Part shown: positions 55,783 through 64,000 of the stretch, piece after piece
Layout: the number at the start of each line of letters is the position of its first letter
How positions within the stretch are numbered: position 1 is the first letter of the stretch
DNA from: Aradus depressus
Taxonomy: Eukaryota; Arthropoda; Insecta; Hemiptera; Aradidae
DNA: 64,000 nucleotides
Assembly: GCA_963662175.1 (NCBI GenBank)
Contig: OY759219.1
Span: 47,236,675 to 47,300,674 of the forward strand
Reading direction: 5' to 3'
Notes under the pieces: generated by a model
What the model was told of the DNA's origin: nothing
Database searches by the model: none
The model's input: the letters and a program-made list of their open reading frames with translations, nothing else
Program-made: the position numbers and the translations under genes

Positions 55783-57999
55783 TCAGAACCCATAGAGAGA
55801 CGTGATCCGCCTCTGTTCTTCAGACCAGTGTTTGAGAAGCTCTTTGCAGTTGTTGACGAGGATCTCAGCGCACGGGAGGTAATTCTGGAGCATGTCCAAG
55901 CAGGGGATGCAGACGAGGGAGAGGAATGTGCACTGGTTCACAGGCTGCAGGTAGGTCTTGGAGCGATCCATCATATCGATAGGATCCAGGCCTCGCTTCT
56001 TCTCCTCCTCACCCTGGTTGTGGAACTCGTGGTAAAGCAGATTGAGGAGTCCCCGTGAGGTTCTGAACGGTTTGCAGGATCCAGACAGATCGCAGGCAGT
56101 CATCAAGATACCTTTAATAAGCTTCTTGTTCTCTCTATTTTGCATGGAGAAATTGTTGGCTGCTTTTAGATTTGTGATGGTTGCAAGTGTACTGAAATAT
56201 ACTGACAAATCTGTAGAAATGATGAGTTCGTGAATATCGTTCATCACTGTTTTGTACTCCTCAGCGTCCAAATAGGAAAACAGTTTGCAATGTTTTATAA
56301 GTAAATTTGCCATAAAGGAATGGTGGTTCTCCAGAACAGAGTCCTGGTAGAGTTGGACAAGATCGTTGGAGGTGGCTTTCAGGAAACTGTTCGTGAACCC
56401 AGGATGGTCTATGTCGTGACAGAAGGCAGCAATGATCAGCCCCACCTCTTCAAGTTGACAAAACGTGGAATGATTTCTTTTTAAAAAATTCATCATGCAA
56501 TGTGTCACAATGAATGCATGTTCAAAATTGTGGTAGAAATTATCCCTATACCCTTGGCTGACCATAAGGGCAAACTTAATAACATCGTTTTTTTCCATAA
56601 ACTGACTCCCAAGCGAATTTTTTAACACTAACAAAGACAACTCGATAAGTCTTTCTCTGGTTTTGTTCTTAGGATAGTAGTCAAAAAGGTAGAAGTCAAT
56701 GGGGAGTTGATGGTGGTGGTTCTCCCACATGTCGCTGGCCCATTGCAGCTCGTGCGGGCAAGGTTCCAGCTGGTGCGCAAGCAACTCCTTCGTATCTCGC
56801 AACTTTCTCCGCGACTCTTCTGATCTCATATGCCCTGCATAATAATGTAAAATCATTGCAAAATATTCTCTTAAATATTCTAAAGTTTTTTCATCATTTT
56901 TTGTGAAGTTATCTCCTATTTTATTGAACAAGGCCAGAATCCCAATATTGTGTGCACTGCACTGGACCGGCATGCATAAAACACTTCGAATACCTTCCTC
57001 AACTTCTGGAAACTTCTTTAATTCCTGGTTGTTCAAGTTCTGTATTTCGTTTGTATTTATAGCTAGTTTAATGAGGTGTTCCTTTTCTCTCAACTGCATT
57101 CTTTTTGGCCATTTGCCTTCACCATTTTCTGTATCCTCGTATATATCAGCAATGAACTTATCCACGTACATCATTCTGTAAAATGTGACTTTTTCCGCGT
57201 TTAGCCTTTTTTTCGCTACAAATGACATTTTATAGATCAATTCGACCATATTACTCAGGGTTTTTGAAGATTTGACAAAGAAAGGTGTCATGATCGTTAT
57301 GAACTCATCGTTGAGGTTCTTAAGGTTCACAAGTCGTACTGTGTTTCTGTGCTTCAAGATGGCGGCTCCCAGCCAGTTTGTCACGCAGACAGCTATCAGT
57401 TCGTCGTCCTTGTCATATTGCTCCTCCGTGCAATCTCGGAACACTTCCACCACGGCCAGGAGTTCCTCCTCAGGGGTTAACACCGGGATACTCATGATGG
57501 GGTAGTCCATCTCTTTCTTGCCGCTCAGTCCAGTGCCTAGGGGGAACCTGTTGTCCGTCTCCGAGGACCGGGACAAACTCAGCTTCCTCGTATAGGCCGT
57601 GTATGCTGCCAGAATGCTTCCTGGGCCTATCTTATGTCCTATCCTTGATCCTTCCCTCCTGTACAGGTATATTTCATCCTCTCCGGGAATGCTGACGTAC
57701 AACATCCGACCCGTCGATAAGGTGATGGACTCAACAATTGCCGCCATATCGTTGAGCACACTGTGTTCATCATCCATGTTCTCACGGAGGTGTTTCATCA
57801 TGTGAAATGTGGCGTTCTCTGTATGTTTCACCGATCTCTTCTCCATGCAGGAGGAACTTCGTTTCTTCTTTATCTTGTCGAACATCAGCCCTGCCCCGCC
57901 ATACTTCTCCATATACTTGAAAGTCGATCTTCTTCGAAAACAGGACGGAATCGGAAAATCCATTGGTCTAACCATCATACTTCTTTTTGATTTAGACAT
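55783..57999 (-). CDS. Tandem-GAF cyclic nucleotide phosphodiesterase, intronless
   Basis: This 738-residue protein should hydrolyse cAMP and/or cGMP to the 5'-monophosphate. Layout: a basic N-terminus, GAF-A (about 70-215), GAF-B (about 245-390, ending NKIGDNFTKNDE), then the class I PDE catalytic domain (about 420-725). Catalytic residues are complete: YHNFEH (H490, N491, H494), HDIDHPG (H528, D529, D531, H532), STDLS (T596, D597), MTACDLS (D637), the invariant glutamine Q689 and the clamp F692. It resembles PDE5/6/10/11-type enzymes; HPG in place of the usual HRG and an unusual tail make it divergent, so I do not name an orthologue. No CAAX lipidation motif is present. The start codon has a good context (GAAAAATGTC), and TATA-like and X-box motifs lie upstream. 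AATAAA on the minus strand lies at about 55493-55498. The lack of introns suggests an old retrocopy that gained a promoter, and its intact frame suggests function. Confidence 0.93.
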   Translation of the reverse strand: MSKSKRSMMVRPMDFPIPSCFRRRSTFKYMEKYGGAGLMFDKIKKKRSSSCMEKRSVKHTENATFHMMKHLRENMDDEHSVLNDMAAIVESITLSTGRMLYVSIPGEDEIYLYRREGSRIGHKIGPGSILAAYTAYTRKLSLSRSSETDNRFPLGTGLSGKKEMDYPIMSIPVLTPEEELLAVVEVFRDCTEEQYDKDDELIAVCVTNWLGAAILKHRNTVRLVNLKNLNDEFITIMTPFFVKSSKTLSNMVELIYKMSFVAKKRLNAEKVTFYRMMYVDKFIADIYEDTENGEGKWPKRMQLREKEHLIKLAINTNEIQNLNNQELKKFPEVEEGIRSVLCMPVQCSAHNIGILALFNKIGDNFTKNDEKTLEYLREYFAMILHYYAGHMRSEESRRKLRDTKELLAHQLEPCPHELQWASDMWENHHHQLPIDFYLFDYYPKNKTRERLIELSLLVLKNSLGSQFMEKNDVIKFALMVSQGYRDNFYHNFEHAFIVTHCMMNFLKRNHSTFCQLEEVGLIIAAFCHDIDHPGFTNSFLKATSNDLVQLYQDSVLENHHSFMANLLIKHCKLFSYLDAEEYKTVMNDIHELIISTDLSVYFSTLATITNLKAANNFSMQNRENKKLIKGILMTACDLSGSCKPFRTSRGLLNLLYHEFHNQGEEEKKRGLDPIDMMDRSKTYLQPVNQCTFLSLVCIPCLDMLQNYLPCAEILVNNCKELLKHWSEEQRRITSLYGF

Positions 58000-58086
58000 T
58001 TTTCAAACTTATTAATCAAACTTACTGATAAATTGCAGTTTTTTCGAACTTCGATAAATCACTACACTTTCAACTAACTGCTAAAT

Positions 58087-58097
58087 CTATTTATAAA
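58087..58097 (-). promoter_or_regulatory. TATA-like box of the PDE gene
   Basis: On the minus strand the sequence TTTATAAATAG lies 88-98 bp upstream of the PDE start codon, with CAGTTAG, a possible initiator, about 20 bp downstream. Position and sequence fit a core promoter. Confidence 0.5.
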
Positions 58098-58121
58098 CTA
58101 CCTCCTATAAACATCTTAGTT

Positions 58122-58135
58122 GTTGTCATGGCAAC
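58122..58135 (-). promoter_or_regulatory. RFX X-box-like motif upstream of the PDE gene
   Basis: The plus strand reads GTTGTCATGGCAAC (minus GTTGCCATGACAAC), one base from the perfect X-box palindrome bound by RFX factors. It lies about 123 bp upstream of the start codon and about 25 bp beyond the TATA-like box, the distance range usual for X-boxes of ciliary genes. Confidence 0.6.
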
Positions 58136-58312
58136 TATCATACAAGGAGCTATTAACAAACTATTATTGTAGCTTCCCCAAGAATTTAAAAAAAAAAGTC
58201 TTATTCTAAATAGTGTAAGTTTGTCTTTTATAAAATTGCAAACATATACTTCAATAAAAAAAGCATTAATTTAATTTTTAAGCTGCAATTCTCATTGCTG
58301 TTTGTAACTCAT

Positions 58313-58585
58313 GTCCGGGCTTCAACTATGGGGTCATATTTCCTACTACAGGGGAGCACACTCTTGAGGACCCCGACTCTACTGTCCTAAATTTCGTATA
58401 TCTAGGTTTAATTAGGGCAGTAGTGGTCTTTAACGACATTATGACTACGCTATCTAACGTCCCGTGTCGACTACTTTCTTTTTATTCTTCCCCCCCACCA
58501 CCCCGATGAAAAACCTCAACCGGGCTTTGAACCCACGATCTGGAGTCTCACTAGGCAAGCACTCTACCGCTCACCCGTGCACATT
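58313..58585 (-). repeat. SINE family 1, diverged
   Basis: On the minus strand it shows a tRNA-like head (GAGCGGTAGAGTGCTTGCC, GTGGGTTCAAAGCCCGG), a poorly kept middle, then GTCGGGGTCCTCAAGAG and GACCCCATAGTTGAAGC. It is one of the oldest-looking copies and lies 300 bp upstream of the PDE gene. Confidence 0.65.
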
Positions 58586-58599
58586 TCGTTATTATTGTA

Positions 58600-59664
58600 T
58601 AGATTGTCTATTAGTCCATTTATTGTAGTTATAATTTTTGGAAGGAAATAGTGTATGTTATATTTATATTTTATTTTGGTATGACGCATTAATGAAACTA
58701 ACCTACCTTTCCTTATGAAAAATACATTCGCTAGCTGTTAGTTGATTTCCATGTCTATCTCATTGAGTTATAATTAAGCGGAGGAAGATGTGTGGTGTTT
58801 GAATTTAAATCGATTATACGCTTATCACCGATCGATAGCAGTGTAACCTTCTGAGTGATGGTTACCTCTTGTTAAATTTTAGGAAGGTTAATCATTAGGA
58901 TGTGCTATATATTGTTAATTCTGTTCAATAATGTTTAATCAGGAAATTTTCATTTTGTTGGTGAAGTCATCACACTCAGTTTGTAAATGGCTCATGTCCA
59001 ATGTAGCCATTTCAGATGAGAAATTAGAAACGTTTTGGACCTATTAGTTTTGTGAGTAACTCCCAGCCAAACAATTAAAAAGTAATTGTTAATTCAATTA
59101 TCCAATTCTGGCAGTGTTGGTCCAAAAACATTCTTAAACCATTTATAATATTGCATTTATTTGTCCATTCTAGGGAGAATGAGGAAATATGGATATTTTA
59201 TTTAATAGAGCCCCTAGAAGACTGGAAGACGAGTTTAGAAATAGAAAATGGCAACAAGCGGTAGAGAGCTTGTATTTTCTGTCCGATATTTGAGTAAATG
59301 AGGAGCAACAAATCAAACATCTCTGAGAACTTTCAAATTACTTCAAGTGATTCATGTATTCATTGAAAACTGTAAAAAAGTAAGAAGTATATGTGACGTA
59401 TGTAAAGTGTTAAATCAGAATGCATTTTCTCATTTGATGAGTTTTGGATAATAATGACATTAATATTCCCCCTCGATATTGTAGAAGAGGTACATCGGTT
59501 TACTAATGTATCGATATAATGATAATTTTGTGCATCTCTAGATGGAAGGTGAAGAATACGGACTTTCTAGCGAAAAAACCTACTCGTTAACTAAAAGAAT
59601 TTCAAAAATAATAAGATATATAGTGGAGAAGGAAGACAGCTGTATTGAGATGTAACAAACTACT

Positions 59665-59696
<32 letters not shown>

Positions 59697-59800
59697 AGTG
59701 TCGTTAGGGATGATGTATGGAGGGTCGGTGGAGTTGTGAAGCATGGAGGAAGCTAGGACCGGAAGAAGGTGCTAGCAGGAGAGTGGAAACTTGTCAAAAA
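58600..59800. other. No gene seen
   Basis: AT-rich sequence with a 31-G run at 59665-59695. No recognised SINE, transposon end or coding motif. Confidence 0.4.
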
Positions 59801-59899
59801 CCGATTATAGACCATATGAGCGGGGACAAATGAGGGCCATATGTGTCCTGGCCAGTGTTTCCTCTCATATAATACGAAAATTCCCTCTTTAGCGTCCTT

Positions 59900-60160
59900 T
59901 CACTTACCCCATGTGTTTCTGTGAGCACTGCCAATGCACTTACACACCTCGAATTAAGTAAGTCTTCACTCTCCCTCTGAAACCAATTTATAGATTTGGC
60001 TGAAAATGAATATATGTCATTCATCGACAGTTATTAAGATTTTGAGTTGATCCCCAATTTCCTTTCGGCCGATTATGTTGAAAAATTAACGATTGTCATT
60101 CTTATTGAGTCCTGGATTCACCTATAACAGTTCGTGTCCATACTATTGGGACTTGAACAA
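59900..60160 (-). repeat. Modular repeat fragment
   Basis: It shows TCTTCACTCTCCCTCTGAAA, GGCTGAAAATGAATATATG, CAGTTATTAAGATTTTGAG and GTCATTCTTATTGAGTCCTG, units of the modular repeat, directly before the foldback at 60162. Confidence 0.5.
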
Positions 60161-60161
60161 T

Positions 60162-60380
60162 AAAATAAAACTTGTTTATTTAATATATTGTCTAATTTCA
60201 CTAACTATATATACATGGGAGTACTTTCGGTATTTCTACCATCCTCAGCCAAAAGCATAAGAGATAAGACTCTTATGCTTTTGGCTGAGGATGGTAGAAA
60301 TACCGAAAGTACTCCCATGTATATACATATAGTTAGTGAAATTAGACAATATATTAAATAAACAAGTTTTATTTTATTTT
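60162..60380. repeat. Foldback repeat family 3, near-perfect hairpin with two hammerhead-like cores
   Basis: Arms of about 105 bp (60162-60265 and 60272-60380) are almost perfectly complementary, with a loop of about 6 bases. The sequence runs from AAAATAAAACTTGTTTATTT to its inverse. Related, decayed copies lie at 24640-24850 and 60990-61175. No protein is encoded. The almost perfect arm match implies recent formation or gene conversion between arms. Confidence 0.85.
60282..60317 (+). ncRNA. Candidate hammerhead ribozyme (foldback family 3)
   Basis: Stem I is TGG (60282-60284) with CCA (60315-60317). The box CTGAGGA is at 60285-60291. Stem II is GGTA (60293-60296), a GAAA tetraloop, TACC (60301-60304). 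GAA is at 60305-60307. The palindromic stem III AGTACT is at 60308-60313, and the predicted cleaved base is C60314. An identical-pattern copy lies on the minus strand of the other arm (60216-60251). Confidence 0.65.
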
Positions 60381-60989
60381 TCAAGTCCATTTGAATTATT
60401 TCACAATATCTCTGCAATAATGTCAGTTTTCATACTATTGGGAGTTATCGATTCATAGAAAAGCACTCAGACACATACAGACGGGAAGTTTTGTTTTAAT
60501 TTTTGGCTCATTGTTGACTCACCCCACCACCAGGGGCGCTGCATGCACACTAACTTTCAAAAAGAGTAATCAATAATGCTTTCAGATGAGGTCCTGCTCG
60601 CCCCTCAATGGTACTCGATATTTTTAGGGTAACCTCATTCATTGAAATATCTCATTTTCGGGAGGGGGCTGGGTCTCCATTTTCTGAAAGTCGCTATGTA
60701 ACACATCTATCGAAAGTTTATTGCAGGGGCTCTTAGAAACAGGAAGCGTTTACTCTATTTGTAAAATAGAGTGAGTATTTTTTTTATATATAAAAGCTAT
60801 ACTTTAAATTCTTGTGCAGCCATCTTGAAACAATGGAAAGAATAACGAATACCTTACGGATAAAACTTTCTTCTTATTAAATTACTTTCAAAATGAAGTA
60901 CAACTTGACCCGTAAGTTATTGTGGGTGAAGCGACCCTAGTGGTCAGCTGAGTCACTATCCATGTTTGAAAAATAAAGAAAAACGTATT

Positions 60990-61175
60990 TAAAAAAAAAA
61001 TATTTTGTCTATTTCACAAGATATATCAAGTATATGGGAATACTTTCGGTATTGCTACCATCTTCAGCCACGAGTTAACAAATACTGATATAACGAATAG
61101 CAGCACTGGTACTGTAATAAATACTCCCATATATTTTGTAAAACAGACAATAGTTTTGAAAAAATACGTTTTTTT
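60990..61175. repeat. Foldback family 3, second copy
   Basis: It has ends ATTTTGTCTATTTCACAAGA and TTTTGTAAAACAGACAATAG. The minus-strand core at 61035-61070 is intact: box CTGAAGA, stem II GGTA-GCAA-TACC with a GNRA loop, GAA, stem III AGTATT, stem I TGG/CCA. The plus-strand arm has decayed. Confidence 0.65.
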
Positions 61176-61377
61176 AAATTATAATATATATTAAGTGTAT
61201 CACAATATATCTGCAAAAAATGTTAAGTATCACTATCCACGTTGCCCTTTGGTCCAATGAAGGTCGGACTTTGTGAATCAATCGTTCAAAAGTTACGGAT
61301 TTTGGAACTCATTGTTCAAAAAGGAAAATAGATAACCGAATATAAATATAAATGGTTTAATTTAATCAAGTTAGTCA

Positions 61378-61645
61378 TTGTGACTCATGCCCGGGCTTTA
61401 ACTATCACTAATACCAGAGCGCTCTTTCGGCGTTCTCATGGACATGAGCCCGACTCTTCTGTGTGAGTCATAAGTCTTTAACGAGTACCTGACATCATAC
61501 AGGCTTGGGACCATCGCTTAACGTCAGATCCGAAGTAAGGCATACTCAAGGTTTTTATCACCTCTCAGTTAAAAAAAAAAACTAAGGGCCTCGGCTGGGT
61601 TTCGAACCCGGGATCTTAAGCGCAGTAGACAAGCACGCTATCTTT
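61378..61645 (-). repeat. SINE family 1, head-to-head with the next copy
   Basis: The minus strand runs from a truncated head (TAGCGTGCTTGTCTACTGCG, CCCGGGTTCGAAACCC) to GCCCGGGCATGAGTCACAAT. The middle block is partly deleted (about 30 bp). Confidence 0.8.
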
Positions 61646-61713
61646 TCTCTTTTTATTATCATCAATTGTTTTAGTTATATATTATTTACTTTACTGATAT
61701 TTGTTAACTAATT

Positions 61714-61965
61714 CAAAACCCAGCCGAGGGCCTTTAGGTTGTGTATCTTGGAGACGAAAAAAAGCTAGAGTCCTCCCCTGTGTCCTTGGAAAGGGACTTT
61801 AAGGAATGGTCCCGAGCCTGTACGATGTCAGGTACTCGTTAAAGAACCCCTAGCCTAGGTGAATAAACCTAGGTAGGCAAAATTTCGAACTCCCACAGAG
61901 TCGGGCTCATGTCCACCAGAGCGACGAAAGACGATATCTCTTCGTTGTTAAAGCGATGTCATATA
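61714..61965 (+). repeat. SINE family 1, B-box to tail
   Basis: It shows CAAAACCCAGCCGAGGGCC, a diverged middle (TGTGTCCTTGGAAAGGGAC), then GATGGTCCCGAGCCTGTACG, ATGTCAGGTACTCGTTAAAG and GAGTCGGGCTCATGTCCACC. It starts about 70 bp from the minus-strand copy, so the two form an inverted pair. Confidence 0.75.
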
Positions 61966-62195
61966 ACTATAACATAACTATATTTATTAACATTATTATT
62001 ATTTTTGTTGTATTTCGCTTTAATTTTTCCTCTTTTTTTTCCACAGTTCGCTCATTCTGACTTAGGGAAGGAGCTCTGATCGCACTGAAATGTCCTGAAA
62101 GAAGATTTATGCATTGAAATGTTTGTATTGTAAGATTTATTATATATAAGTTATTTTGATTTACACATTTGTTAATAATAGAATATCCAATTAAT

Positions 62196-62232
62196 ATGTT
62201 ATGGTTTAACGGAAATAAAAATTATTATTATA
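62196..62232 (+). repeat. LINE-type tail copy
   Basis: GTTATGGTTTAACGGAAAT followed by AAAAATTATTATTATAG; the same end as at 28531 and 46343. Confidence 0.45.
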
Positions 62233-62579
62233 GATATCATACTGAAAGATTGTGGCTGAAAATTTGTAGGACTAGGCTTTGCGAATTATAAGTGGAGGCA
62301 TCAAACGGAGCTGTAGACTGTGTTTGGTCTAGATCCACTCCGGAGCTAGAGATGAGCTCTGTAATCCAGTTAACTGAGAAGCGACTCTCTCACATCTCCA
62401 CTCTCCATCTCTTATTCTCAGTCAACCCCCCCTCCACCCCCTTTCTCCTAATGAAATTGTGGTCGATGTCCCCCCTCGGCTGGGCTTCCACATTTCTTTG
62501 AAATTATTTTGACTCTGGTTGTAGTTCAAAGGTGACATTTTCTTTTTCACAATTTTGAAAAAAAAATAGTAACACGAAG

Positions 62580-62960
62580 TAATCAATTAAGTTTTTTTCT
62601 CTCTCTAAAACCATTCCACTGTTTTTGGTAAACAACAATAGTTGACTTAATGAGGGACTTGTGAAACCTCATGCTCAATTTGGTTTCGGTACATTTCATA
62701 TTCATATTCCAAACACAGTTAGTAGTGTTGCGTTTTTGTGATGAGCCACCCTCTCCCCTAATCTCTCTCTTTCCATTGGCTGAAAATAGATAGATGTCCT
62801 TAGTTTTAGATGTTCATACTGAAAGTCGTGAGATAGTTTCATTCTATCGGGAGTTATCGTGTTCACAGGCACAAATGCACAGACAGGAAATGTTTTTGTT
62901 TTTTTTCATTTTTGGAATCAGGGGTTCAGATAACACGACTTCAACATCGAATTTCTGAAC
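62580..62960 (-). repeat. Modular repeat copy
   Basis: It shows TTCTCTCTCTAAAACCATTC, GTTGACTTAATGAGGGACTT, GGCTGAAAATAGATAGATGTC, CTATCGGGAGTTATCGTG, CATTTTTGGAATCAGGGG and CGATTACATAATTT. This end joins the terminal part of the repeat that other copies lack. It is non-coding. Confidence 0.5.
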
Positions 62961-64000
62961 CGATTACATAATTTAGTATAGTTGGGGAACTGAAAAATTT
63001 CCAAAGGAGGAAAAAATAATCTACGTTTTATGAAAAAAAATAGAGAACTCCCAGTGTAAAATTCGTATTGACTTTTCATTTGAGGGAGAATTAAGAGTTT
63101 GTAACGGGGAAATACTTTGCTGGCTACAAAGAGGAACTGAACTGAACGTGGTATTTCGGTATTTCGGACTGATTTCATAACTTTCTCTATACATTGTAGA
63201 GAACTAAATCTGTGAAAAAGCTGGTGTTCTGCCCGAGAAGCGTGGGTCCATTATTAGGTTACCGGCTTATATTAGGAAGTTACCTCGATAAGGCGCTTAA
63301 CGACACAGCACTTTGTTTCCCCTTGTATTGTCTCCAATATTTATACTTTTATAAAGTATCGAAGCCAATATAAAGCTTTCTAGGAACCTCAACATTAATA
63401 TCTGCCAGAATTTATCAAAAGACTGTATCTTTTGATCTTTACAAGAACTTCTTTAGAGGTTCATGTTATTGAAAATGCTAATATGAAAATATGAAGTGAA
63501 GCTCCGCTCTGTGGTTCCAGCTTATTTGGGGATGGGAGCGTTATTAAATCAAGTCCTTGGGTAGCCAATAAAGTGCGGGTTTCAAGAAGTTTAAACCAAA
63601 ATCATGTTTTAATATCAGAAAGGCCTCCCCCCCAATCAGGGGCCTTTAAACAAAGTGCCCCCTCCCTTGAATGGTTTTCAAACTCCGTCGAGCTCTGGTT
63701 TTAATTGAAATTCTTGTCCAAGAGGCCCCAAGATCTGCCAACTATTTCCAACATCAACTATTCCTGGTCATTCTTCAGGACCGCCCCCGCTCCGTCCACT
63801 CTACTCTTCCTTAAACTTCACAAATCAATAGTTCACAATTTATTCTGCATTATTGGTAGTTTGAAAAGTTGTAGATACCCCGATTTTCCACCGCCGTAAG
63901 TCACATGACGTAGACAAGATCAAAACGAACTCAGGGAATAAAACGACTAATATAATACATAGTATTGTTTTATTTGTCGGCGATCGATGGCAAGACGCCG
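62961..64000. other. No gene seen
   Basis: Short modular-repeat traces at about 63050-63180, then sequence without recognised features. The C-rich part near 63625-63670 is low complexity. Confidence 0.4.

Noticed and set aside
55828..58015. Plus-strand open frames over the PDE gene
   Set aside because: They are antisense shadows of a long conserved frame and have no domains.
1..64000. CRISPR array, prokaryotic operon or viral genome
   Set aside because: No regularly spaced repeats, no operon structure and abundant eukaryotic repeats; nothing in the window supports these.

Overview
This is a eukaryotic, AT-rich, transposon-saturated stretch of animal DNA, most likely from an insect. The window has Transib, piggyBac, hAT and jockey-type elements, two tRNA-derived SINE families, GT-AG splice signals with a very short intron, and a receptor fragment with the layout of an insect odorant receptor. 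The insect call is inference, and I would not name a species. A hemipteran with a large genome would fit.

Host genes are sparse. The clearest is a single-exon gene for a tandem-GAF cyclic-nucleotide phosphodiesterase (minus strand, 55783-57999). Its catalytic residues are complete, and a TATA-like box and a near-palindromic RFX X-box lie just upstream. Three other host loci show only their ends. One is the last exon of an unknown gene with a poly(A) signal (7090-7168). Another is the last two exons of an unknown gene with a poly(A) signal (41742-42594). The third is an odorant-receptor-like pair of exons separated by a 50-bp intron (43368-43860). A possible minus-strand terminal exon lies at 40933-41138.

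The rest is layered mobile DNA. SINE family 1 (tRNA-like head, conserved middle block, fixed tail) appears more than 20 times on both strands. SINE family 2 appears four times. A Transib-like element (12278-13705) has CACAGTG ends and a 5-bp CGCCG duplication, and it sits inside the 5' end of a SINE 1. The region 31.0-35.9 kb is a nested stack: a SINE split by a LINE tail, which is split by a degraded piggyBac, which itself carries two SINEs. A second piggyBac relic (28751-30441) has TTAA ends. An element with GGGGC ends and a 3-bp TAA duplication (36598-38968) carries a zinc-finger reading frame, and a hAT element with an 8-bp duplication sits inside its terminal repeat. Other elements include a MADF-domain element (54107-54861), a pogo-like MITE (46728-47228), a long-inverted-repeat element (44219-45308) and a non-coding repeat built of about 150-bp modules.

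The least expected signal is in three unrelated foldback repeats (about 6.1, 10.6 and 60.3 kb). Each carries a sequence that can fold as a compact hammerhead ribozyme: CUGANGA, a stem-loop, GAA, a palindromic stem III, and a matched stem I. This is the pattern known from Penelope-like elements. All calls come from reading the sequence; no database or folding program was run.
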